A stretch of 64,000 nucleotides of DNA, from contig NZ_BNJG01000003.1 of the NCBI RefSeq assembly GCF_016587375.1, forward strand, positions 1,054,001 through 1,118,000, given 5' to 3'. Shown piece by piece: positions 9,622 through 18,671 of this stretch. A program made the position numbers and the translations under genes. Position 1 is the first letter of the stretch. Each line of letters opens with the position of its first letter. The notes beneath the pieces are model-generated. The model saw only the letters and a list, made by a program, of their open reading frames with translations. It made no database searches and had not been told where the DNA came from. The DNA comes from Ktedonobacter robiniae. GTDB taxonomy: Bacteria; Chloroflexota; Ktedonobacteria; Ktedonobacterales; Ktedonobacteraceae.

Positions 9622-10386
9622 TTATGGGCCTTCCTTTTCCTCGATGTGAAGGAGCTTTCCTTCTCCGTTTGCCTGGTTCTCTTCCAGAGACCTGCTTGTC
9701 TCTCGAAAGCGATAGCCAATCCCAACAACCGTTTCAAGATAGGAGCAAGCAGGGTCTTCTTCGAGCTTGCATCGCAGGTGCTTAATATGCACGCGTAGCA
9801 GCTTTATCTCATCTCGATACGCCTCACCCCATACCGTTTGCAGCAATGTGGCATGCGTCAACACTTTCCCAACGTGGGTGAGAAAGAGCCAGAGAAGCAT
9901 ATACTCTGTGGGGGTCAACAAAACCTCTTTTCCACGGACAATGGCACCTCTTTGTCGCATATCAAGGCGAATCTGATGATCCTGGCTCTCTACTGCTGAA
10001 CGAGACAACGTGTAATTGGCTTTTCTGACATGCGCGCGCACACGAGCACAGAGTTCCTCCTGCCCACAGGAAAACGCAATATAGTCATCTGCGCCATCAT
10101 TGAGTGCTTGCACAATCGATGTTGCGGCACCATCATCTGACCAGACGGCCAGGGGCATTGAGGGAAAGAGAGAACGCAATCGTGTTATTTCCTCTCGCCA
10201 TCTTCCCTCAATGAGCAGAAGATCGGGCTGTGAGAGCAAGAGCGCGATCAGGGTCGGCTCGTGAACGTGAACTGCCTGAATATCCCCATGCTTCAAACAG
10301 GTTTTGAGTGCGCGATACAGCTCACGATCACAGACACACGCCACACACAAGCTCTCACTGTGGCAAGCATCAAGAAGATCTGGCAT
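9622..10386 (-). CDS. OmpR/PhoB-type regulator with degenerate receiver
   Basis: 254 residues. The C-terminal part (about 150-230) is a clear OmpR/PhoB winged helix: LTPTEYMLLWLFLTHVGKVLT, VWGEAY, and VHIKHLRCKLE ending in VVGIGYRF. The N-terminal receiver-like domain is unusual. The position of the phosphoacceptor Asp in strand 3 is Glu (PDLLLIEG), and the usual Lys-Pro pair after ADDYI is Phe-Ser. It therefore probably does not respond to phosphorylation in the usual way. No histidine kinase gene is adjacent. It follows the KGG gene by a few bases, so the two are probably cotranscribed. Confidence 0.85.
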   Translation of the reverse strand: MPDLLDACHSESLCVACVCDRELYRALKTCLKHGDIQAVHVHEPTLIALLLSQPDLLLIEGRWREEITRLRSLFPSMPLAVWSDDGAATSIVQALNDGADDYIAFSCGQEELCARVRAHVRKANYTLSRSAVESQDHQIRLDMRQRGAIVRGKEVLLTPTEYMLLWLFLTHVGKVLTHATLLQTVWGEAYRDEIKLLRVHIKHLRCKLEEDPACSYLETVVGIGYRFRETSRSLEENQANGEGKLLHIEEKEGP

Positions 10387-10393
10387 CTCTCAT

Positions 10394-10717
10394 TCAGCCT
10401 TTCCGAGCAGATCCACCGAGATGACCTATACGCTTGTAGAAATCAGGCCCCTGATTCTGCTTCGTGGCATTGCCACCCTTCTTGTCCATCGCAGAGAAGT
10501 GGGCAGGGCCATACTTTTCGAGATTTGCACGCCCACCTTTCTGGGCAATACTGCGATAATATTCAACGCCACGCTTCTCCTTTAACGCGTTGCCGCCTTT
10601 TTTCCCGATACGCCGATAGTGGTCTTCATCATATATTTCATGAACCTTTTGCACTGCTTTCGACTCTGATGACGCAATGTTAGATAGTGTGCCGGTCGCG
10701 GATGAAGTGCTCTTCAT
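10394..10717 (-). CDS. KGG-repeat stress protein
   Basis: 107 residues containing four copies of the short Gly-rich repeat: RIGKKGGNA, SIAQKGGRA, AMDKKGGNA and RIGHLGGSA, each preceded by an aromatic residue pair such as YYR or FYK. This is the KGG stress-induced protein pattern (GsiB-like, hydrophilic, probably disordered). AAAGG precedes the ATG. Small hydrophilic proteins of this kind are induced by desiccation or general stress; that role is from the family, not from the sequence here. Confidence 0.85.
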   Translation of the reverse strand: MKSTSSATGTLSNIASSESKAVQKVHEIYDEDHYRRIGKKGGNALKEKRGVEYYRSIAQKGGRANLEKYGPAHFSAMDKKGGNATKQNQGPDFYKRIGHLGGSARKG

Positions 10718-10758
10718 CAGTTGCCTTTCCCTTCACATTTTTTGCAAAAGAGGAGCGC

Positions 10759-11937
10759 TTACCGAGCGAGTACCAGGAGCGCCGTTTCACAAACCGCAAT
10801 TCCTCCAAGCCAGCACAACGCAGTACGCCACTCATGAAGAGCAGGAAGTGGAGGGAAGTCTTCTGGATGAGGAAGCAAGGTTTTCGTCTCTGGTTCTGCT
10901 GGTTCAAAGGTCAATGGCGTGGGCCATCCCGCTGTTTGCACAGAAGGACGTTTCCCCGATGGCGCTGATGATGCTCCTGCTCCAACAGCCACTCCCTGTC
11001 GTTGATATGCAGGCGACTGTGCCGCAGCCAACACGCGCCGCTGTGAGTTGTGGGCTTCCTCTAAGGAACGCTGTTCCCCGCCTAATGCCTGGTATAACTC
11101 TGCTGGATGTTGAAAGCGTTCCTCGGGGTGAGGATGTAAACCTTTCGCGAGGACAGCGTTCATTTGCGTACTGATGTTTGCATTGAGCCACTGTGCCTGT
11201 GGGATCGCTCCACCATCCTGTCGTTGCCTCCCCGGATGCGTTCCCGTCAGGGCATGATAGGCACACGCCAGAAGGGCATAGAGATCTGCTCGAGTGTCTC
11301 CACCTTGCCCTTGGAACTCAGGTGGATAGTAGGGAAACACTGATGATGAGACATGGGCCTCCCCTCTCATATTCATCACGCTACTGGCAAGAAGCAGAGA
11401 GGGCTGGCTCACGATCCAGCGAGGACCGAAGACTGAACGCGTGGCAATCACATGATGAGGGGTAATACCACCATGCGCTATGCTTGCCATCCCTTGCTGG
11501 GCCTGAACATGCGCAAAGGCATGAAGCGACTCGATGACTGCTAAACAGCACAAGCGCACATCTTCTTCTAACAACGAATTTCTCTGCATGAGTGTGCCCA
11601 GCGTTTGTCCGTGAGGGGACGCAAAGACAAAGTAATGAGAAGCGTGTTCCGAAAACATATCTTGAAGCTGAACATGTTGTGGATGCCCTTGCAACGCAAG
11701 CAGCGTTCGCAACATGGGTTGTAACTGTTTCGTGAGAGTTGCCCCGGTGAGAGGAGCACGTACTTCCGCAATCAGGCGCTCGGTCGAGGCCAGTCCCTGC
11801 TCATTTTGCCTCAATGTTGAGCGCGCCAACCACCAGACTTCTGAAAACGAGTCTGACCAGGCTGAGCGCTCCAGTGGGCGCACCAGGGTATATTGACCAT
11901 CTTGTAAACGCATATGTTCCCTTGTCTGTAGAGACAT
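10759..11937 (-). CDS. Membrane-anchored protein kinase-like pseudokinase
   Basis: 392 residues from ATG 11937, preceded by GAGGAGAAG; an upstream in-frame ATG at 12018 is less likely. The fold resembles bacterial Ser/Thr kinases: the C-lobe has YYPPEFQGQGGDTRADLYAL, TGTHPG and PEERFQHPAELYQAL. The catalytic elements are lost: no GxGxxG loop, the HRD loop reads AHGGITPHHV, and no DFG is seen. The last about 20 residues (WLGGIAVCETALLVLA) form a single membrane helix, so the domain would be tethered inside the cell. It is likely a scaffold or ligand-sensing pseudokinase; the partner is unknown. Confidence 0.7.
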   Translation of the reverse strand: MSLQTREHMRLQDGQYTLVRPLERSAWSDSFSEVWWLARSTLRQNEQGLASTERLIAEVRAPLTGATLTKQLQPMLRTLLALQGHPQHVQLQDMFSEHASHYFVFASPHGQTLGTLMQRNSLLEEDVRLCCLAVIESLHAFAHVQAQQGMASIAHGGITPHHVIATRSVFGPRWIVSQPSLLLASSVMNMRGEAHVSSSVFPYYPPEFQGQGGDTRADLYALLACAYHALTGTHPGRQRQDGGAIPQAQWLNANISTQMNAVLAKGLHPHPEERFQHPAELYQALGGEQRSLEEAHNSQRRVLAAAQSPAYQRQGVAVGAGASSAPSGKRPSVQTAGWPTPLTFEPAEPETKTLLPHPEDFPPLPALHEWRTALCWLGGIAVCETALLVLAR

Positions 11938-12045
11938 ATATCTTCTCCTCTTTCTTTTTTCTCCTTTTGAGAAGCTACTGAGAGATGAGAGGAGATGTAG
12001 CGCTCGTCGCCACCACATCTCCTCGAACCAGTGAGGTCGTATAAT

Positions 12046-13719
12046 TTACGCCTCTTCTTCTCTGTGTGTGTGTACCTCCTCTTCTTCAGCGATCCCATGG
12101 TTCCCACCCTCAGCGCTTTCTTGCTGAATAATCAGGCCCAATTGCTCGTAGCGCTCTGGCGCTTTTCTTGAGAGATACCAGGCATACCCAAGGCCAAGGG
12201 CGACCCATAGGAGCACAAAGAGGGGCAATATATTCGTGGGGAAAGGCGTTGGCGCAAACCCAAGCGCTGTGACCCAACTCCCAATAACTGGTAAGGGAGG
12301 CAACACATACGAAGCGAGTGGCAGGAGGAGCAGGAGCGTACTCACGAGAGGTGCAACGGCGTGCGTAAACACGCGGAACTCGTGGTGCCGCCGCGCAAAA
12401 AGAGGCGAGGCCACATTCGTCATCAGGTAGACAAGCAGAATGCACATGGTGACGACACTGGCGAGCCATTGGAAGGACACGATGCCGCTCGTCTGTGTCC
12501 ATGTGTCATGTGGGAAGCCCAGGGCAAAGGTGATACTCCCATCTGGATGGCTTTGTTGCAGGACCAGTCCGAGCAGGAGAATGACGATACCTGTAAAGCC
12601 TGTTTGTACGCAGGAGGCCAGGTAGGGGCTACGCCAGCGAGGGTGCGTTTGACCAAAGACCCGTGGCAGAATTCCCTCACGTCCCATCGCGTAGAAGTAG
12701 CGAGTCATCACCTGGTGCATCGCAAAGGCGCTGGCGGCATTCGACGTGATGACCAGAATCACTAACGCAGCTCCCAGCCAACTGCCGACGTACCGATTCG
12801 CCAGGAGAATATATTGCTGTGGTGCATCGGCCACATTACCTAAAATGTCACCAGCATGCTGCCAACCGATGCCAATGGTTGCAGCGTAGCTCGTCCAGAT
12901 ATACAGCACACTCAAGAAGGCAAGCAAGGCATAGGTCGCAATGGGAATGACACGCTTGGGGTGGCGGGTCTCCTCGCCATAGGCCGCTCCCGTCTCAAAG
13001 CCAATAAAGGCTAAGATGCCTAAGATCATGCCGAGGCCAATCCCAAGGGCGCCACCTGGTGCAACGCCATGCAGCGTTGAGCCTGCTGGTGTCAAGGTAT
13101 GCAGGAGATCCTGGCCTCCAGATCCTCCCTTGAAGGTGATCACTCCATCAAGGACCAGCAATCCCAGAACTTCAGCGGCGGCAAAGGGAGCCATCACCCA
13201 AAGAGAAAACTTCACCCCAAAGTAGGCAATGACTCCAACAACTAACGTCAACAGCAAGGCATACGTCACCCATCCGCCAGGCAGATGAAATCCCAACGTA
13301 GCGAAATTGCTATCGAGTGAGCCTCCAACGGTCGCCTGTAATGCGGCCTCAAAGAGGGCATACGCTCCCATCATGAGCCAGCCGACCTGAAAAGCTGTTC
13401 CCTTTCCTAAAGCGTGACGAATCCAGGTATAGAAGCCCCCGGCGGAAGAAAGCTTGCTGGCAAAATAGATCACAGAGACACCGAGAAAAAGGACGCCAAT
13501 CGCTGATAAGAGAAAGACCAGGGGAGATGCCGCTCCGGCTTGCGAAGCAATCACTGGCACATTGAAGAGCATTGAGGCAGCGGGCGCGATAGCTGCAATG
13601 CAGAGCAAAGCCAGGCCCGCTGGTCCAAGCGCATTTTGGCGCAGACCAGATGTGGGAACGACACCCACTCCTTCCTGTTGCTGCTCATGAGATGATACTA
13701 TTTCTGGTGATGATGACAT
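12046..13719 (-). CDS. APC-superfamily amino acid permease
   Basis: 557 residues, about 12 hydrophobic segments. The N-terminal pattern AALGPAGLALLCIAAIAPA-like and YFASKLSSAGGFYTWIRHALG matches APC transporters, as does GFETGAAYGEETRHPKRVIP after the sixth segment. The charged hydrophilic tail (EEEEVHTHREEE) is cytosolic. It likely imports an amino acid or amine; substrate not predictable. A second APC member lies at 14823-16403 with a GNAT gene between them, all on the same strand. Confidence 0.85.
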   Translation of the reverse strand: MSSSPEIVSSHEQQQEGVGVVPTSGLRQNALGPAGLALLCIAAIAPAASMLFNVPVIASQAGAASPLVFLLSAIGVLFLGVSVIYFASKLSSAGGFYTWIRHALGKGTAFQVGWLMMGAYALFEAALQATVGGSLDSNFATLGFHLPGGWVTYALLLTLVVGVIAYFGVKFSLWVMAPFAAAEVLGLLVLDGVITFKGGSGGQDLLHTLTPAGSTLHGVAPGGALGIGLGMILGILAFIGFETGAAYGEETRHPKRVIPIATYALLAFLSVLYIWTSYAATIGIGWQHAGDILGNVADAPQQYILLANRYVGSWLGAALVILVITSNAASAFAMHQVMTRYFYAMGREGILPRVFGQTHPRWRSPYLASCVQTGFTGIVILLLGLVLQQSHPDGSITFALGFPHDTWTQTSGIVSFQWLASVVTMCILLVYLMTNVASPLFARRHHEFRVFTHAVAPLVSTLLLLLPLASYVLPPLPVIGSWVTALGFAPTPFPTNILPLFVLLWVALGLGYAWYLSRKAPERYEQLGLIIQQESAEGGNHGIAEEEEVHTHREEEA

Positions 13720-13785
13720 GTGACATGATCCTTTTCTGAAAAGTAAAGAGGAAACAAAAGATTTGATGACGCCTCCACGTTACCG

Positions 13786-14823
13786 CTACACATGTGTAGC
13801 GAGAGGCAGTTGCTGATAGGTGGTCCAGAGTGGCTCATACTCCCACCGGGACCAGAAACGCACCGCCCGTGGATTATCCGGGTTGTACCAAAGCACATAG
13901 CCATCGAGCGTCAACTGCTGCATGCTTTCCCACATCTCAAACGACGCGTGGAGGAGGAGGCGGCCAACGCCTTGCCCACGCCACTGCTCATGAACGCAGA
14001 CATTATCCAGGCAGCCATACTGCCCAGGCGGGGTAAATCCTGGCTCGTCCATCACTTCAACCGTCAGAAGGGTGTTTTCGGCCATACCAAGAACGTTGCC
14101 CGCACGTTCCGCCACCACGATGAATGGTGCGCCTTCACTCACATTGCGGCCAGCCCACAGACGTGCAAGCTTTCCTTGAAAGGCGCTCAAGACGACGGAA
14201 TTACTGCGCACAAAAGGAGTGTAGTGCTCATGAAAGGTCAGTTCTTCTTGGAAGAGGCCAATGAGCGCGCCTTCGTCCTCTTGACGTGCAGGACGCACCG
14301 TAAACGATGAGGCGTGCAGCTGTGCAAACACAGGCGGGTGAGGACGCAGCGCACACACACTATCGAGGGCGAAGCCATGAGCGATCAAGAGGGATTCGAA
14401 CCAGGGATCACGACTGGGCCAGCGAATCAGATTCCCCGTGATGTGCTGTGTGTGCCAAAAGTCAGAGAGTGCGAGCAGGACGATGGCGGCGACCTCCTGC
14501 GCATCAGGCTCCTGTGGATCAGGAAGGACGAGCGCATGGGTAATGCCATTTTTTGGGGTGAGAAAGGCGTGAAGAAGACTGGTCTCAGGCAACGACCAGA
14601 TTCCCGGGTGGGCATAGCCACGTACCTTCCCATCCTCTCCAAGCACGACAAGACCATGAGCAAGACCCTGTCGCACGCTGCGCTCCAGATCGCTCGCTGG
14701 CAATGGCGCATGCAATCGCGAATCGAGTTGCCGTTGGCGCTGCTCCTGTGCCTGCCACAGCGCGACGATGGAAGGAATGCTCGCAGGATGGTCCTTGAGG
14801 TTGTGGACATGAGAGGTTGCCAT
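13786..14823 (-). CDS. GNAT-family N-acetyltransferase
   Basis: 345 residues from ATG 14823, whose A is the last base of the upstream permease's TAA (TAATG coupling). The C-terminal 160 residues carry the GNAT fold, with the acetyl-CoA loop in VHEQWRGQGVGRLLLHASFE and a terminal NPRAVRFWSRWEYEPLWTTY. The N-terminal half is not recognised and may be a degenerate second GNAT domain. Coupling to an amino acid permease hints that the acceptor is a transported amine or amino acid; this is inference. Confidence 0.8.
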   Translation of the reverse strand: MATSHVHNLKDHPASIPSIVALWQAQEQRQRQLDSRLHAPLPASDLERSVRQGLAHGLVVLGEDGKVRGYAHPGIWSLPETSLLHAFLTPKNGITHALVLPDPQEPDAQEVAAIVLLALSDFWHTQHITGNLIRWPSRDPWFESLLIAHGFALDSVCALRPHPPVFAQLHASSFTVRPARQEDEGALIGLFQEELTFHEHYTPFVRSNSVVLSAFQGKLARLWAGRNVSEGAPFIVVAERAGNVLGMAENTLLTVEVMDEPGFTPPGQYGCLDNVCVHEQWRGQGVGRLLLHASFEMWESMQQLTLDGYVLWYNPDNPRAVRFWSRWEYEPLWTTYQQLPLATHV

Positions 14824-16403
14824 TAATTTGCCTGTCCTTTCTGCTGGTGCTGCCCTTGTGGGGCAAGGGCAACAGATGCTTCGATGTTTTGCTCTTGCAA
14901 GGCTTGCCACTGCGCCTCGCTATTGGAGAACATACTATAGAGAGCAGAAATCATCAGGCTGACACCCGCCACGGCTCCCACAACCCAGCTCCAGGTTTCA
15001 TTGGGCAGGAGGGTAGGGATGAATGAGTTGGTCAGGGTCGTGACAAATGTGACCAGGCAGATGCAAACGCCAGTCACGACACTGATCGCGAGGAGAGGAA
15101 ATGGAATGAGGCAGACCTGTCGAAAGGCTGGCCCTTGTCGTCGAGCCACAATCGCAAGAAGCAGGAATGGGAACACAAACGAGATGGCCCACACCAGGAG
15201 CAATCCAGCCCCTAAAACGTTATAGGCAATGCTACTGAGGTCTGCCGATTGTTTCAGGTTGAAGAGAGGCACGGCAATATAGATCAAGCCCGTAAATGTT
15301 ATGGCGATGAGGACCTGGTTGCGCAAGGCTATCGCAGGCACACGCTGACGATTGAGCTGTGCAAAGTGCATCGAGATCTGTCGATGGAGCGCTGCCACCA
15401 CCAGGAGGCGAGAGAAACAGAGATTAAGGGCGACAGGAATCATCAAGAAATAGAGCAAGAGGCAGAATGCCATGATGCTTCCGACAGCTTTGCCAAAGGC
15501 ATGATCTACGGTCCCAATCAGGAGCGCCATCGGATTGAATGTCTGTTGAGCCGCTCCAGCACCTTCAATCACGAGCACACCCAGGGTAAAGACCAGGTAT
15601 CCTCCAAGCGTCAGCAGGGTTCCCCAGGCCAGGTGGCGAGGAAGCGTTTTGCGATGCCTGACCTCACCGGCCAAAGCCAATGGCATATTGGAGCCAAAAA
15701 GCGCTAATGTTGCGCTTCCAAGGAGTGCGAGATTCCCCTGTGGACCCAGCGTCAGTCGCCAGCCTGCGGCATCCGCAAAATTGGTCATGGAAGGATGCCC
15801 ACCCAACAGCCACATGCCAACTGCGGTCATCAGAAGACAGGTCGCGATCCCCATCGCGGCGACCGCGACATTCAGCATATGCTGCACCACACGCGTGCGC
15901 TGTGCAGATATCCCCCAGGTCAAAAGCAACAAGGCAACAATGGCACAGCCCTGCTGCCAGGGTTCTGACAGCCAGGTGGCATTGAGAAACTGAAGGAGAG
16001 AGATACTGGCCGCACAGGCATTAATCATGGAGAGAATACCGGGGAGCCAGGCACACAAGCCCACGAAAAAGGCCCAACGAGATCCCAGGATATGGTGGGT
16101 CCAGTTATAAATGCCGCCTACCGAAGGATAGAGATAGGCGAGTTGTGCCATCACCAGCGAGCAGGGGACAAAGAACAGGAGACCACAAATGGTCCAGTAG
16201 GTAAAGCTTACTGCTCCTCCAGCAGCAAGCGGGGTGATATTGGTCACCCAAAAGACATTCAGCAAAAATAAGCTGGTCATATCCAGCGAGCCAAAAACCG
16301 CAGGCATCGTTTGCTGGACGTAGCGCTCTGATGGCAACAGGGCATCGTGCGGCTGAGTTGAGATCGGCGGAGCCATCGGTCCTTGCTGGCTCACAGAATG
16401 CAT
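14823..16403 (-). CDS. APC-superfamily permease
   Basis: 526 residues from ATG 16403, preceded by GGAG; longer in-frame starts lie upstream without support. About 12 membrane segments. SVGGIYNWTHHILGSRWAFFVG and ALFGSNMPLALAGEVRHRKTLPRH are typical of APC amino acid/polyamine transporters. It is translationally coupled to the GNAT gene downstream. The substrate is unknown. Confidence 0.85.
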   Translation of the reverse strand: MHSVSQQGPMAPPISTQPHDALLPSERYVQQTMPAVFGSLDMTSLFLLNVFWVTNITPLAAGGAVSFTYWTICGLLFFVPCSLVMAQLAYLYPSVGGIYNWTHHILGSRWAFFVGLCAWLPGILSMINACAASISLLQFLNATWLSEPWQQGCAIVALLLLTWGISAQRTRVVQHMLNVAVAAMGIATCLLMTAVGMWLLGGHPSMTNFADAAGWRLTLGPQGNLALLGSATLALFGSNMPLALAGEVRHRKTLPRHLAWGTLLTLGGYLVFTLGVLVIEGAGAAQQTFNPMALLIGTVDHAFGKAVGSIMAFCLLLYFLMIPVALNLCFSRLLVVAALHRQISMHFAQLNRQRVPAIALRNQVLIAITFTGLIYIAVPLFNLKQSADLSSIAYNVLGAGLLLVWAISFVFPFLLLAIVARRQGPAFRQVCLIPFPLLAISVVTGVCICLVTFVTTLTNSFIPTLLPNETWSWVVGAVAGVSLMISALYSMFSNSEAQWQALQEQNIEASVALAPQGQHQQKGQAN

Positions 16404-16626
16404 AACAGACTCCAATCTATTGTAGAAGCACATGTACACCCATACGATGAGATAGGTGTGATGCGAGCATGCAACGCTCTTGCTGCTTGCTCGACGGTGT
16501 ATGTATGATCGAAGAGATGAGCACGAGTGAACTGGCCTTCCCATCGGCTGGGGGGCGGTCCAAAGGAGTACCGAGAGAAAACCAGTTCACGCCTACTCAC
16601 CCCTTTCTCGTGCCTCACTATGCCCT

Positions 16627-16935
16627 TCATGCGAAGAAAGGGCTTGTCTCATGTCGTCGTTGTCTTTCTCTTCTCTGTTGTTGCAAGATGACGTTGTGTT
16701 GGGATACGACGAAGACGCGTCGTTCGCCATCAAGCGTGGTTGCGAGCTCATAGAGGGCAGGCATGCGTTTTGTGACAGGAATAATCGCCAGGACGGTGAC
16801 TTCAAGCAGAATCTCATCCGTCGAGATCTGAGTCTGCTGTCCTGCCAGGGTCGAGAAGGTGAGAACACATCGAGGAATCAGTCGGTAGAGATGCCCTGTT
16901 CTCACCCTGGAAGGGGTATGCCATTGATATTCCAT
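16627..16935 (-). CDS. Small hypothetical protein
   Basis: 102 residues, starting 13 bases after the stop of the CheY-like gene; the GAGGA upstream of its ATG overlaps that stop. No membrane segment or known motif. A central stretch (ILLEVTVLAIIPVTKRMPALYELATTLDGERRVFVV) suggests a small beta-rich domain. Spacing suggests an operon with the CheY-like protein, and so a possible role in the same signalling path. Confidence 0.5.
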   Translation of the reverse strand: MEYQWHTPSRVRTGHLYRLIPRCVLTFSTLAGQQTQISTDEILLEVTVLAIIPVTKRMPALYELATTLDGERRVFVVSQHNVILQQQRRERQRRHETSPFFA

Positions 16936-16947
16936 GTCAAGAGTTCC

Positions 16948-17379
16948 TCATCCATAAAGCAGGCGTTGGGATGCTTGCTGATGGCTTATGTCTCCTGGTT
17001 TCGTCTGAGCTTCGCGGATGGCTTGTAACAGCATCTGCGTCGTAAAGGGCTTGGCGAGATATACTTTTGCTCCAGCAAGCCGGGATTTTAAGCGCTCGAC
17101 CACCCCTTTATGCCTGGAGATCATCATGATAGGGACAGTTTGCCAGGCTGATTTCGAGCGCAAATATCTTGCAATCTCATACCCATTCATCTTGGGAAGC
17201 TCAATATCAAGAATCAGCAGGCCAGGGAGGTGCGCACCTGGCTGTTGCAGCGCAGCCATCGCTGCGACACCATCAGGAAAGCTCTCGACAAGGTATCCTT
17301 CTCGCCTGAGCGTAATTTCCACCAGCTTACGTATGGTCGCTGAGTCATCGATCAGCATGATTGTTCGTTGGGGTTGCAT
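16948..17379 (-). CDS. CheY-like single-domain response regulator
   Basis: 143 residues from ATG 17379, preceded by GAGGAGAAG. The receiver residues are all present: acidic pair in IMLIDDSATIRKLVE, phosphoacceptor Asp in LLILDIELPKMNGYE, and Lys-Pro in VYLAKPFTTQMLL. There is no output domain, as in PilG/CheY proteins. Its kinase is not in the window. It starts just downstream of, and overlaps the reading-frame end of, the methyltransferase at 17402-18397. Confidence 0.85.
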   Translation of the reverse strand: MQPQRTIMLIDDSATIRKLVEITLRREGYLVESFPDGVAAMAALQQPGAHLPGLLILDIELPKMNGYEIARYLRSKSAWQTVPIMMISRHKGVVERLKSRLAGAKVYLAKPFTTQMLLQAIREAQTKPGDISHQQASQRLLYG

Positions 17380-17401
17380 ATACTTCTCCTCACCACCCTG
17401 T

Positions 17402-18397
17402 TCAAACACAGATGGTAGACGCTTGCTTAAGATGCTCAAGAAAGGGAGCGACTCCAGCATCGAGAACAACAACAGGAAGAGGCTCTTGAGATGCTGTTAC
17501 TTTTGAGAGAACATTATTCTGAGCGCTCATTGGTTTTTCGCCCCACGCAGTAAATAAGTACAGTATTCCGCTAAAGGTATTGAGTATCTCCTGAGATGTT
17601 TGCTTGAATAGCACATCAAACATCTCCCGGCTGAGAAGATGTGCTTCAATCATGGTCGCTGCATGGTTCTGAAACCACAGCAGATATTCTGAAGCAAAGG
17701 CAAGATGCCCTTCCGTCCCGGCGGAATGGTCGATGGCTGCCGCCACGCCCTGAACCGCTTCAAATCCATGCCTCCGTAAGAAAGGTTGTAGGAGTGGAGT
17801 CAGGGATGTAGGTCGGTCGAGGAGCGAGAGTAGGGGAGGCTGAGCATGAGCCAGTGCCTCTAGCGTGAGCGAGAAGAGGCGAGCGAATGCTGCAGATACC
17901 ATCCCTAGACATCCCCATTCCGCTTCCGTGATGCGAAGAACGCCTCCTGGCCGCAAGAGACGCTGACATTCTTGCATCAGTGGCTCCCATTGCTCAGGAA
18001 GAAGCGTATTCCCCAGGAGACGAATATTGACGAGATCAAAGGACGCATCCAGAAGTGGCAGGGGCTGTGTCACGTCCATCACCTGAAAAGAGGCATTTTC
18101 GAGTTCTTGGATGGAGGCAAAGCTACGGGCGCAGTGAATGAAGGTCTCGTTACAATCGACCCCCACAACAGTCATTTCGGGATAGCGATGAGCCATCTGC
18201 GCAGCCCAGCCACCACATCCACACCCGAGATCGAGTACATCGTAAATACGCTCCAGATGCTCTTCGCTTTGTTCTGCGAGGGGACCTCCCATCGCTTGGG
18301 TGAGAAGGACATCCCGGCGTAAAAGGTGAACATGTGTGTTCGTCTCGTGTATCAAACCACCTGGTATGTCCGTATTTCGGCTCATTGGTAACTGCAT
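17402..18397 (-). CDS. Class I SAM-dependent methyltransferase
   Basis: 331 residues. Motif I VLDLGCGCGG is near residue 54, followed by VVGVDCNETF, VMDVTQPLPLLDASFDLVNIR and LLRPGGVLRITEAEWG. The whole length resembles the methyltransferase at 6435-7406. The substrate is unknown. The C-terminal 30 residues are unrelated to the fold. It is divergent from the BTAD regulator at 18672, with the operator-like repeats between them. Confidence 0.8.
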   Translation of the reverse strand: MQLPMSRNTDIPGGLIHETNTHVHLLRRDVLLTQAMGGPLAEQSEEHLERIYDVLDLGCGCGGWAAQMAHRYPEMTVVGVDCNETFIHCARSFASIQELENASFQVMDVTQPLPLLDASFDLVNIRLLGNTLLPEQWEPLMQECQRLLRPGGVLRITEAEWGCLGMVSAAFARLFSLTLEALAHAQPPLLSLLDRPTSLTPLLQPFLRRHGFEAVQGVAAAIDHSAGTEGHLAFASEYLLWFQNHAATMIEAHLLSREMFDVLFKQTSQEILNTFSGILYLFTAWGEKPMSAQNNVLSKVTASQEPLPVVVLDAGVAPFLEHLKQASTICV

Positions 18398-18491
18398 GTC
18401 TCTTTACTCTCGTCGCATAGATTTCTCAGGTACCAGATTCAACGCATCAACGCGTCCCTCTCCGGTTCACTTCTGAGCATAGCAGATCGAT

Positions 18492-18551
18492 TGGGACAGA
18501 AGTGGGACGGTAAAGGCGTACAACATGCCAAATTTGGGACAGGAGTGGGAC
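18492..18551 (+). promoter_or_regulatory. Two pairs of 11-bp-spaced TGGGAC repeats (putative BTAD/SARP operator)
   Basis: TGGGAC occurs at 18492, 18503, 18535 and 18546. Each pair is exactly 11 bp apart and the inner gap between pairs is 32 bp. The same layout, including the 32-bp gap and an upstream GCATAGCAGATC-like sequence, recurs before the BTAD gene at 39172-41220. Confidence 0.75.
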
Positions 18552-18671
18552 AGCAAGGAGAAAAGGAGAGAAAAGAGTAAACAGATACAGAGAAGCGTGA
18601 TATACTTTGGACAAAAGAAAAAGCAGAGCGTTTTTCTCATGAATGATGTTGAGGGAGCAGGAGTAGACACC

